Source of the DNA: JAAFIP01 sp031367325
GTDB lineage: Bacteria > Pseudomonadota > Gammaproteobacteria > Burkholderiales > Burkholderiaceae_C
Length of the DNA: 64,000 bases
Assembly: GCA_031367325.1 (NCBI GenBank)
Contig: JANLPQ010000022.1
Span: forward strand, 32,158 to 96,157
Reading direction: 5' to 3'
Every line of letters starts with the position of its first letter. Within the stretch, counting starts at the first letter, position 1. Positions 42,533-50,397 of this stretch are shown here, in pieces. The translations under genes and the position numbers were made by a program. Under the pieces are notes generated by a model. The model was given only the letters and a program-made list of their open reading frames with translations. It was not told the DNA's origin and searched no databases.

Positions 42533-43030
42533 ATGAGCCTCACCGTCCGCAGGGCGAACTACCAAGACAGCGCAGACCGCGCCGCCCTGTGCTCCATGCT
42601 CAACGCCTACGCCCAAGACCCCATGGGTGGCGGCGAGGTATTGGTTGAGAAAAACCTAGCGCGCCTGTGCGACGATTTGGCCGCACGGCCCTTCGCCTTT
42701 AGCTTCCTCGCTTGGCAAACCACCAGCAGTGGCCAAGACGCAGTAGGTTTGGTTAACTGCTTCGAAGGCTACAGCACCTTCAAAGCCCAACCCCTCATCA
42801 ACATCCATGACATTGCCGTACACCCCAGCGCACGCGGGCGCGGCGTAGGCCAAGCGCTGCTACAGGCTGTAGAAGCTGAGGCTAAAGCACGCAGCGCCTG
42901 CAAGATTACGTTAGAAGTTTTAAGCGGCAACACAGTAGCCATAAAAAGCTACGAACGCTTTGGATTTGCCGCCTATCAGCTTGACCCGACGATTGGACAA
43001 GCCGTTTTTTTACAAAAATGGATTGCTTAG
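42533..43030 (+). CDS. GNAT family N-acetyltransferase
   Basis: A 165-residue single GNAT domain. The acetyl-CoA-binding motif is ARGRGVGQALLQAVE following the strand INIHDIAVHPS. The C-terminal LEVLSGNTVAIKSYERFGFA is also standard. The acceptor substrate is unknown. The gene starts 6 bp after gcvP and may be read from the same transcript, though no functional link to glycine cleavage is evident. Confidence 0.9.
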   Translation: MSLTVRRANYQDSADRAALCSMLNAYAQDPMGGGEVLVEKNLARLCDDLAARPFAFSFLAWQTTSSGQDAVGLVNCFEGYSTFKAQPLINIHDIAVHPSARGRGVGQALLQAVEAEAKARSACKITLEVLSGNTVAIKSYERFGFAAYQLDPTIGQAVFLQKWIA

Positions 43031-43044
43031 ATTTAATTTTTAAT

Positions 43045-43095
43045 GCTATATATTTAATAGCTGGTTGAGCAGATTCAACGGCCTTAAACCATCAA
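43045..43095 (+). repeat. dispersed repeat, intergenic copy
   Basis: GCTATATATTTAATAGCTGG then TTGAGCAGATTCAACGGCCT. Confidence 0.88.
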
Positions 43096-43116
43096 AAGAC
43101 TACTAAAATTAAATTT

Positions 43117-44031
43117 ATGCAAGCTCTCTGGATGGTCGCTGCGTCATTTATCTTTGCACTCATGGGGGTGTGCGTTAAGTTTGCCTCTGCACATTACAGC
43201 GCGACCGAGCTGGTGTGCTACCGCGGCGTTGTCAGTGTGATATTTGTGTGGGTGTGGGCGCGCTCTACTGGCGTGTCGCTGCACACTACCATGCCCGGCA
43301 TGCATGCTTGGCGCAGCATGATTGGTGTGGTCTCGTTGGGTGGATGGTTTTATGCCATTGCCTATCTACCGCTGGCCACGGCCATGACACTGAACTACAT
43401 GAGCAGCGTGTGGGTGGCCGCGTTTGTAGTAGGTGGGGCCATGCTGTATGGGCAACTAGCACCACAAGGCGATAAATCCCAAAAAAAATCTGCGCTTAAC
43501 CAAGGCCCGCTACTGGCCACAGTGCTTGCAGGCTTTGCAGGAGTAGTCATGGTGCTGCGCCCTGCTTTTGACCAAAACCAGCAATGGCCCGGCTTGGTAG
43601 GCCTACTATCAGGCATGACCGCCGCGCTAGCCTACATACAAGTCACAGCCCTGTCCCGCGCAGGCGAGCCCGAGGCACGGGTGGTGTTTTATTTTGCCGT
43701 AGCCTCTGCGCTCTTGGGCGCAGTAGGCATGCTGTTTACCGGCGCATCCGCTTGGCAGTGGCCCCAAGCACTGTGGATATTGCCCATCGGCATACTCGCG
43801 TCTCTAGGCCAGCTGTGCATGACACGCGCCTATGCCTCAGGCGCCACGCTGACCGTAGCCAGCCTGCAATACAGCGGCATCGTGTTTGGTGCCATTGCCA
43901 GCTTGGTAGTGTTTAACGATCAGTTGCCACCCATAGCGTGGGCAGGCATCGCAGTAATTATTACCAGTGGCTTAGCAGCTACTGCGTTGCGCAGGCGGGT
44001 GGTACCAGATGCACCGCATGATGATCGGTAA
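43117..44031 (+). CDS. EamA/DMT family transporter
   Basis: A 304-residue inner-membrane protein with about ten segments in two EamA repeats: ALWMVAASFIFALMGVCVKFAS at the start and GLVGLLSGMTAALAYIQVTAL in the middle. A charged cytoplasmic insertion (GDKSQKKSALNQ) separates helices 4 and 5. A metabolite exporter of unknown substrate. It converges on the truncated ppsA copy that marks the left edge of the accessory island. Confidence 0.88.
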   Translation: MQALWMVAASFIFALMGVCVKFASAHYSATELVCYRGVVSVIFVWVWARSTGVSLHTTMPGMHAWRSMIGVVSLGGWFYAIAYLPLATAMTLNYMSSVWVAAFVVGGAMLYGQLAPQGDKSQKKSALNQGPLLATVLAGFAGVVMVLRPAFDQNQQWPGLVGLLSGMTAALAYIQVTALSRAGEPEARVVFYFAVASALLGAVGMLFTGASAWQWPQALWILPIGILASLGQLCMTRAYASGATLTVASLQYSGIVFGAIASLVVFNDQLPPIAWAGIAVIITSGLAATALRRRVVPDAPHDDR

Positions 44032-44120
44032 GTTGCCAACGAAAACAGATTAGCCGTGTAAAGTATATTTCTTGAATTTATACGGCTGTTACTACTTGCG
44101 TTGTCGATCTAATTATAAAT

Positions 44121-44606
44121 CTACCCTGCCAACGCCTTCCAAGTCTCCACCACCGTATCCGGGTTGAGTGATATCGAAGAGATGCCTTGGTCAGCCAGCC
44201 ACTGTGCAAAGTCTGGGTGGTCGCTGGGGCCTTGGCCGCAAATGCCTACGTATTTGCCTTGGGCTAAGCAGGCTTTGATGGCCATTTCTAGCATGGCTTT
44301 GACTGCAGGGTCGCGTTCGTCGAAGTCTTTGGCCAGCAGCTCTAAGCCAGAGTCGCGGTCTAGTCCTAGGGTTAGCTGGGTGAGGTCGTTTGAGCCGATG
44401 GAGAAGCCGTCGTAGTATTCTAGAAATCGGGTGGCTAAGATGGCGTTGCTAGGTACCTCGCACATCATGATGTGGCGCAGGCCACCTGTCTTTTGCCAGA
44501 GCTTTCGCCAGTCGCTTTGCCGTCTTTAGCTTGTACATTTGCGCCCGTGCCGCGCGCAAGACCGCACTTACCCAGCAATTCGCTCGCCGCCTTGGCTTGG
44601 CGTAGA
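44121..44606 (-). pseudogene. truncated, frameshifted copy of the ppsA 3' end
   Basis: The segment matches the last ~490 bp of the intact ppsA (53892-54355) at roughly 90 percent by eye, ending at the same stop position. The last 115 codons are open (from ATG 44468). Upstream of that the homology continues as ASELLGKCGLARGTGA but one base out of frame: the intact copy has AAAAGTACAGG where this one has AAAAGACAGG on the coding strand. Homology ends abruptly near 44606, where the haloperoxidase remnant begins. It contains the swivelling-domain end with the catalytic Cys motif VGICGQGPSDHPDF but cannot be functional alone. Confidence 0.92.
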
Positions 44607-45104
44607 CGCGATGCCTTCGGTCTTTGCGGTTCCGTCGGCAATACTTGAAAACGCGGTAGCGTAAGCTGCGTCCATCTGCTGTGTTGAAGGCGGAAATTGC
44701 GACAGAAACACGTCGTGCACGACGGTTGCAATTGCGGCGTCTGGCGAGGCACTTGGAGCGCTAATGTGGCTCAAGTAGGGCTCGTAGCGCGGATCGATGG
44801 CGTTCAGTGCGTCATGCATGCCAATGAAGGCCATGGCGTAAAGCCTCGACTCAACAAACGGTGCTATGCCACCGCCTACAGGATCGGTCGCGGCGAATGC
44901 GGCGACTGCCTGGGTCGCATGTCCGTTCCGTTGGGCGACGGCAGTAGTATCTATAGTGCCAGGGTTTGACGGTGAACCGCTGCCGCAGCCCGTCAGAAGA
45001 ATGAGCGCAGATGCGGAATTTGGTATACCGTCTCGCGAATCATCGAAGGTTTCATGAAGAACTCCCATTAGTACTATTTTCAAATTGGTGCAACGGCTTG
45101 CCAC
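44607..45104 (-). pseudogene. N-terminal fragment of a vanadium-dependent haloperoxidase-like protein
   Basis: The fragment contains FVESRLYAMAFIGMHDALNAID and RYEPYLSH, then SPDAAIATVVHDVFLSQFP, which are typical of the N-terminal half of vanadium haloperoxidase/PAP2-type proteins. A lipobox-like LILLTGCGS precedes it. The frame runs out of family similarity near TEGIAS at about 44610, exactly where the ppsA fragment starts, so the catalytic C-terminal half with the vanadate-binding His and Arg residues is lost. The N-terminus (MGVLHETFDDSRDG) before the lipobox is atypical and may itself be frameshifted. Confidence 0.7.
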
Positions 45105-45271
45105 ACACCCGCTGCACCGATGTGCAACTTACAGGAAGCTTATTGATGCAAGCGCGTCAAAGTAGTCGGTAAACGTGCCTAAATTGCTTGCCAACTCTGC
45201 CCATTTTTTGCAGTTTGTGGTTGGAACTCTGAGTGCTGTGGCAGCATCCAAGTCTTAGGAGTTCTAATCTA

Positions 45272-47884
45272 ATGAGTCAACTTCTTGAGCGCGAGTCATT
45301 CTTGGCAACGCTCCATGATGAGTTTGCTGATGTGCCGCAGCAGTGCGGCTGCATCGTGCTGGTCGCGGGCGAGGCCGGTATTGGCAAGACCAGCCTGCTA
45401 GAGGCTTTTGCTGCCACCCTGCCCAAACAGCAGGTTTTATGGGGGAACTGCGAGGCGTTATTGACACCCCACCCCCTTGGCCCGCTGCATGACATCGCGC
45501 GAGACAACTGGGCACATCTACGGCCTGTTTTTGCCAGTGACGCAAGTCGTGCCGAACTTTTCGCTGCGGTCATGGACGAACTGGCCGGAGCCTCAGAGCC
45601 CACGCTGATGGTGCTCGAAGATGTGCACTGGGCGGATGCAGCGACGCTCGACTTGATCAAATTCATAGGCCGGCGTATTCACGCAACCCGCACCCTACTG
45701 GCGCTCAGTTACCGTGACGATGAGATCACCCCCACCCATCCACTGCGGTCGGTACTGGGTGATCTGCCACCCAAAAAGGTCAAACGGCTGCAGCTGCCCC
45801 GGCTCTCGTTGGATGTTGTCATGGCGATGGCGGCGGGCTCGTCGGTAGCTTCATCTACTTTCCCGGGTCTTTACGCCGCGACCGGCGGCAACCCCTTTTT
45901 TGTGACAGAGGTGCTCGCTCACGGCGGTGTGTCGATCCCAGTGACGGTGCGTGACGCGGTGCTGGGGCGTGCCACGCGGCTTAGCACGGCAGGCCGTGAG
46001 GTGCTGGAGTGGGTATCTCTCATGCCCACCAGTGCCGATGTATCGGTGGTAATGGCTGCGGCCCCGCCCAATAGCGTTGCCGGTATTTCGGCGGCGATTG
46101 ACGAATGCGTCTCCTGCGGACTTTTGGTGTTTGACGCGCAATCCCTCAAATTTCGGCATGAACTGGCCCGTGTGGCGATTGAAGAAGCGATGGCACCGCC
46201 CAAGCGCAGGCAGGGGCATGCCAAGGTTCTGGCGGTGCTGTCAGACACTATTCCATTGCCTTCTCTGGCAAGGCTGGCCCACCATGCGTTTCTGGCAGGT
46301 GATGCTGCCGCAGTGGTACGACTTTCACCATTGGCAGCGCGCGAGGCAACCTCCCGTGGTGCCCGCCGCGAGGCCGCAGCGCACTGTCGCGCCATGCTGG
46401 CCTTCCCCGACGAGCTCAAGGGCCTGCAACGGTCGGAAGTACTGGATGAGTATTCGTGGCATTGTTTTGAGCTGAACGACTACGCGCCAGCGATTGCTGC
46501 GTCCATCGAGTCCGTCGCGCTGTTCGCTCAAGCGGGGCAGACGAAACGGCAAAGCGAGTCGCTTGCGCTGCAAGCCCGGATTCTGGTTCGTACGCTCCAA
46601 AACCAGCAAGCGGATGATGCCTGCCAACGCGCCATCTGTCTTCTGGAGTCGCTGCCACCTTGCGCTGAGCTGGCCAGCGCCTACGCGACCTGGTCTTACC
46701 TGCGCATGCTGGACCGCGACTACACGGATGCCATTGAATGGGGTGAGAAGGCCATTGAACTGGCGGCGAAATTTGATGACCGGGCAACCCTGGCGGCGGC
46801 ACGCAACTCGGTGGGTGCGGCCCAGCTTTTTGTGGACTACCCGGTCGGCTGCGAGAACATTTTGACCAGTATGCAACTGGCAGCCGGGCTGGATGACGGC
46901 GGTGCCGCCATGGCAGATGCTTACGTGATGCTGGGCTGCGGCTCTAGCGAAGTCTTTCAGTTCCAAAACGCTGAGCACTACTTGGCCGAAGGCATCGAGT
47001 TTGCGCGGGTGCGCGACCTGGACCGCTTTAACGGCTACATGGAGGCATCACTGGCCCTGGTAAATCTTTACCGGGGCCGCTGGGACGAAGCTGGCACGCA
47101 TGCCAACCGACTTGTGGAGAAGGATGCTTCGGGTTCGACCAACCGTGTTGCTGCCCTGGTGGCACTGGGGCGCCTGCGCACGCGCCGGGGCGACCCTGGC
47201 ACGCGTGAGGTGTTGGACGAAGCGCTTTCACTGGCCACTCAAAGCGGCACCTTGCAGCGGATTGCGCCGGTACGCTGCATCAGGGCGGAAGCGGCCTGGC
47301 TAGCCGGGGATTTCGTGCTGGCGCGTGACGAGGCGCTTGCCGCCTATGACCTGGTGCGGTCAAAAGGGCATGACTGGCTGCTGGGCGAGATGTCTTACTG
47401 GTTGTGGCGTGTGGGCCATCTCACCCACGCACCTGCGCATTGCGCTGCGCCCTATATTGCCCAGATCGAAGGGCGCTGGCAAGACGCTGCCGATGCCTGG
47501 CACGATATTGGCTGCCCCTATGAGCGGGCGCGTGCCCTGGCGGACGGTGACGAGGCTGCGCAACGCGAGGCACTGCAAGCGTTCGAAGCGCTCGGCGCTG
47601 AGCCTATGGTTCAGTGGCTCAGGCAGCGCATGCGCACCTCGGGGCTTCGTGCCATACCGCGCGGGCCGCTAGCTTCAACGCGGGCCAACCCGTCGGGTTT
47701 GACTGCCAGGGAGATTCAGATTTTGGCGCTGATTGCCCAAGGTTTGCACAACGGCGAGGTCGCGAAGAAACTTTCGCGCTCGCCTCGCACCATTGACCAT
47801 CATGTGGCGGGCATCTACGCCAAACTGGGTATCAATACGCGAGTGCAAGCGGCCAAAGCTGCGGGCGATCTGGGCTTGCTTTAG
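45272..47884 (+). CDS. large ATPase-LuxR transcriptional regulator (LAL/MalT-like)
   Basis: An 870-residue regulator. The AAA/NACHT-like ATPase at the N-terminus has Walker A GEAGIGKT (33-40) and Walker B LMVLEDVHWADAATL (about 111-125). A long helical, TPR-like middle follows. The C-terminal LuxR helix-turn-helix GLTAREIQILALIAQGLHNG, SRSPRTIDHHVAGIYAKLG occupies about 807-862. Start ATG 45272 follows TTAGGAG. Such proteins are ligand- and ATP-controlled activators. The DUF4242 gene 160 bp downstream is the likely target, and the pair recurs in reverse orientation at 52613-53357. Confidence 0.9.
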   Translation: MSQLLERESFLATLHDEFADVPQQCGCIVLVAGEAGIGKTSLLEAFAATLPKQQVLWGNCEALLTPHPLGPLHDIARDNWAHLRPVFASDASRAELFAAVMDELAGASEPTLMVLEDVHWADAATLDLIKFIGRRIHATRTLLALSYRDDEITPTHPLRSVLGDLPPKKVKRLQLPRLSLDVVMAMAAGSSVASSTFPGLYAATGGNPFFVTEVLAHGGVSIPVTVRDAVLGRATRLSTAGREVLEWVSLMPTSADVSVVMAAAPPNSVAGISAAIDECVSCGLLVFDAQSLKFRHELARVAIEEAMAPPKRRQGHAKVLAVLSDTIPLPSLARLAHHAFLAGDAAAVVRLSPLAAREATSRGARREAAAHCRAMLAFPDELKGLQRSEVLDEYSWHCFELNDYAPAIAASIESVALFAQAGQTKRQSESLALQARILVRTLQNQQADDACQRAICLLESLPPCAELASAYATWSYLRMLDRDYTDAIEWGEKAIELAAKFDDRATLAAARNSVGAAQLFVDYPVGCENILTSMQLAAGLDDGGAAMADAYVMLGCGSSEVFQFQNAEHYLAEGIEFARVRDLDRFNGYMEASLALVNLYRGRWDEAGTHANRLVEKDASGSTNRVAALVALGRLRTRRGDPGTREVLDEALSLATQSGTLQRIAPVRCIRAEAAWLAGDFVLARDEALAAYDLVRSKGHDWLLGEMSYWLWRVGHLTHAPAHCAAPYIAQIEGRWQDAADAWHDIGCPYERARALADGDEAAQREALQAFEALGAEPMVQWLRQRMRTSGLRAIPRGPLASTRANPSGLTAREIQILALIAQGLHNGEVAKKLSRSPRTIDHHVAGIYAKLGINTRVQAAKAAGDLGLL

Positions 47885-47895
47885 CCTCGGCTTGA

Positions 47896-47915
47896 GGCCG
47901 CCAATAAAAGCGGCC
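47896..47915 (+). terminator. hairpin after the LuxR regulator gene, no T run
   Basis: GGCCGC-caataaaa-GCGGCC begins 12 bases after the stop. It lacks a T run, so it may protect the transcript end rather than terminate. Confidence 0.35.
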
Positions 47916-47930
47916 AGTGCAGGCGAACAA

Positions 47931-47998
47931 TATGGGCAGTTTGACGTACAGATATGGGCAATTTCGCTCTTTGAGATAAGGCGCAGCAATCGTATCGT
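47931..47998 (+). promoter_or_regulatory. putative activator direct repeats and promoter of the DUF4242 gene
   Basis: TATGGGCA occurs at 47931-47938 and 47953-47960, 22 bases apart (two helical turns), each followed by a base and TTT. Ten bases further is TTGAGA (47971-47976), and 16 bases later TATCGT (47993-47998) as -35 and -10. The spacing fits an activator bound upstream, plausibly the LuxR-type regulator encoded just before. Confidence 0.5.
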
Positions 47999-48043
47999 GA
48001 TAGCACGGCGCGCTCTTGTGTCGGGTCAATCAGGAGAGTTTTT

Positions 48044-48322
48044 ATGCCTCGTTATCTTGTTGAACGCAGTTTTCCAAACGGCCTTTCCATTCCCATGACA
48101 CCAGATGGCGCGAAGGCCGTTCGCACCGTGGTGGATGCCAATGCGGTGGGTGGAGTCACCTGGGTGCATTCCTACGTCAACCCTGACCGTACCAAGACGT
48201 TTTGCATCTACGACGGCCCGACACCAGAGTCCATCCGCCAAGCAGCCCAACGCAACAGCCTGCCGGTCGACAGCATCACCGAGGTCAAAGTGCTGGATCC
48301 GTATTTTTACCAGTCAGCCTGA
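48044..48322 (+). CDS. DUF4242 small protein (copy 1)
   Basis: A 92-residue single-domain protein of the DUF4242 family, a ferredoxin-like dimeric alpha-beta barrel fold; some members bind nickel, but no reaction is established. Landmarks: MPRYLVERSFPNGLSIPM, GGVTWVHSYVNPDRTKTFCIYDGP and EVKVLDPYFY. His and Cys in VHSY and TFCIYDG are candidate metal or redox residues. AGGAGAG precedes the ATG. A close paralogue lies at 52613-52888, also next to a LuxR gene end. Confidence 0.88.
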   Translation: MPRYLVERSFPNGLSIPMTPDGAKAVRTVVDANAVGGVTWVHSYVNPDRTKTFCIYDGPTPESIRQAAQRNSLPVDSITEVKVLDPYFYQSA

Positions 48323-48451
48323 GTAGATTTGCGGGCGGGTTTTCACAAATTTTCATTGAATTTAGCAAGCTTTCATAACATTTAAGGCGTTCAGTATTGC
48401 TCAGGCTGCACTGGGCAGGCCCAATGGAGAATTCATAACAAGGAGCCTCCT

Positions 48452-49161
48452 ATGCGTAACTTTCGCCATCTGAATTTGCTTCCGCTTGTCGTCTCAGCCA
48501 TCTTAGTGGCAGGCTGTGCGGCACCCGCTGTGGTGTCTGCCAGCTCTGATGCGGCAGCCAATCGGCTCAAACCAGCATGACGCCCGACCAGGCGATGGCG
48601 CGGCTTAAATCGGGCAACCTGCGTTTCACGGACGGTGCCATGCTCGCGCGCGACATCAAAGGCTAGGTGAAGGCCAGCGGCTACGCCCAGTACCCGTTTG
48701 CCAGCATCGTCAGTTGCATTGACTCACGCGCTGGCCCCGAACTGGTGTTCGACCAAGGCATTGGCGACGTGTTCAGCGCCCGGGTGGCTGGCAACATCGT
48801 TAATGGGGACATGCTAGGCAGCCTAGAATTTGCCTTCAAAGTAGCAGGCACCAAGCTGGTTGTGGTGCTGGGCCACACCAGTTGTGGTGCCGTCAAAGGC
48901 GCGTGTGATGATGTGGCGATGGGCACCTTGACAGGCCTTTTGGCCAAGATCAAGCCCGCAGTAAACAGCATCAGCCTAGTGGGCGACCGCAGTTCCAAAA
49001 ACAGCAAATTCGTTGAGATGGCGGCTGAGTCCAACTTGCACCGTACCGTGCAAGACGTGTTGAACAAAAGCGTCGTATTGCGCGAGATGAGTAATAAAGG
49101 TGAGATCAAGGTCGTGGGTACCATGCTGGACGTGGGCTCCGGTAAGGTCACCTGGTATTGA
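48452..49161 (+). pseudogene. beta-carbonic anhydrase lipoprotein, disrupted by a frameshift and a stop
   Basis: ATG 48452 after AAGGAGCC opens a lipoprotein signal (LVAGC lipobox) that stops at TGA 48578-48580. The family sequence resumes in the next frame at the overlapping ATG 48577 (MTPDQAMARLKSGNLRF), meets TAG at 48664-48666 where a Gln would be expected before VKASG, and continues to 49161. The zinc-binding motifs are intact: SCIDSRAGPE and GHTSCGAVKGA. As written the protein would be made in three pieces, so the gene is probably decayed. It would have hydrated carbon dioxide in the periplasm. Confidence 0.85.
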
Positions 49162-49198
49162 GCTTGACGTGACTCGGTTTAATCCATGAACCCAACGT

Positions 49199-49220
49199 AT
49201 AGGAAATTCAAGCATATGAG
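49199..49220 (+). repeat. 22-bp direct repeat inside the island, left copy
   Basis: ATAGGAAATTCAA-G-CATATGAG matches the copy at 53371-53392 except for the single middle base. It coincides with the ribosome-binding site and start of the downstream DMT fragment. Confidence 0.75.
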
Positions 49221-49764
49221 CACTTTATCTTGGTTACGGGAGGGCATCGTTTGGATCGCAGCCCACGCTGGAGGCAGTACCACGGTTAAGGGTTTGGCGA
49301 TGACCTTGCTGGCCGCGATTTGCTGGGCCTCAGGAAACACGCTCAGCCGGCGCGCAGGGCGAGTCAACATGCCGGCCTATGTCGTGTGGTCCAGCCTGTT
49401 TGCATTTCCGCCTTTGTTGGGCCTGACACTTCTGGTGGAGGGCTGGCCAGCCGTGACTATAGGCATCCTCAGAGCCAGCGCGAGCACCTGGCTCGCTGTG
49501 CAGTGGCAGTCGGCGGGCAACACCCTCTTCGGCTATGTAGCGTGGGGATGGCTGCTGGCGCGTTATCCAGCTGCCGCCGTCACTCACATGGCTTTGCTGG
49601 TACCGGTGTTCGGTATGAGGGCCTCTGCCCCTGCGCTGAACGAAGCGCTGCTAGGTTGGAAGTTGCAGGCGGCAGCGTTGGTAACAGCCGGCTTAGCGCT
49701 GAATATCCTGTGGCCACGCTGGCAGGCATGGCGAAGAGCGCGCCTCGACTCGTCACCTGGCTAG
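49216..49764 (+). pseudogene. C-terminal half of an EamA/DMT exporter
   Basis: The 182-codon frame from ATG 49216 carries only the second EamA repeat: GLAMTLLAAICWASGNTLSR, NMPAYVVWSSLFAFPPLLGL, WQSAGNTLFGYVAWGWLLAR and ALLVPVFGMRASA, typical of amino-acid exporters of the EamA branch. The first repeat (about 140 residues) is missing; the N-terminal 25 residues are unrelated. The breakpoint lies close to the 22-bp direct repeat. AGGAAA could still initiate translation, but a half transporter is unlikely to work alone. Confidence 0.75.
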
Positions 49765-50201
49765 CGGCGGAGGTAGCTTCGCGTTAGGAAGTCGTCAGCC
49801 TGACGATACGCCCGCCGGATGCTCAGTGAGTTGGTATTTGCCGCAACCGCGAGCGACCTCAGGATGATGCTGATGCCCACGGGCAGTCTTGCCCATAGCG
49901 CGAACCTGGACCCAGGCCATATGAACTTTCGAGACGCATACTTGAAGGTGCCGCTGCAATCAGCGCGCTTGTTCGAAGTCTTTTAAGCACTTTCATTTGG
50001 AACCTTGATGGGACTGGTACCGAGGTTCTTCGCGGCCGTGTTTGCGGCCGCCGAAGCGGGCGCCATCCAAGCTGGCTCATGGAAGCAATGCCAATACCGT
50101 CCATCGCCGCATTCGCGAACAAGGGTAGCCCTCGATCAGTAGCGCCCAAGGGTCTTGGGACGGTGAGTGGTCAGATGGAATAGCCCGCCCAGACTGCAAC
50201 T
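49765..50201. other. decayed intergenic stretch of the island
   Basis: No gene could be supported on either strand. A minus-strand stretch (NAAMDGIGIASM near 50090) faintly resembles the effector domain of LysR regulators, but the frame is not maintained. Confidence 0.4.
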
Positions 50202-50321
50202 GACGGCGACAAGACCGACATCCGCATCGAACTGCGCTGGGGTACCACGGTGATCAAAATTGCCTAGCCTGTGGAGCAGGCCGGAGAGTGTGCCTTTTGG
50301 ATGCGCGCGCTGCTGCGGTGA
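50202..50321 (+). pseudogene. IS66-family tnpA remnant (3' end)
   Basis: The frame reads DKTDIRIELRWGTTVIKIA, then a TAG (50265-50267) where the family has Trp, then PVEQAGECAFWMRALLR and a stop. This matches the C-terminus of the small IS66 OrfA (ELRxGxTVxKVxWPV...CAxWLRxLLR). The 5' part is gone. Confidence 0.7.
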
Positions 50322-50397
50322 TCTGGGTTGACGCGGTTTGACTGATGGTCAGTCCCTTGGACATTGGAGCCAGCACAGACTCCGCACGATTGGGCCC
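50318..50397 (+). pseudogene. IS66-family tnpB remnant (5' end)
   Basis: Starting at GTG 50318, which overlaps the tnpA stop as in intact IS66 elements, the frame reads VIWVDAV, a TGA (50339-50341) in place of Trp, then LMVSPLDIGASTDSAR, matching the OrfB start (IRIDAIWLAxxPxDMRAGTxTAL). It ends abruptly at the gamma-glutamyltransferase stop codon. Confidence 0.7.

Noticed and set aside
49859..50149. Minus-strand frame with a LysR-effector-like stretch
   Set aside because: Similarity is confined to about a dozen residues and the surrounding frame has no LysR features.
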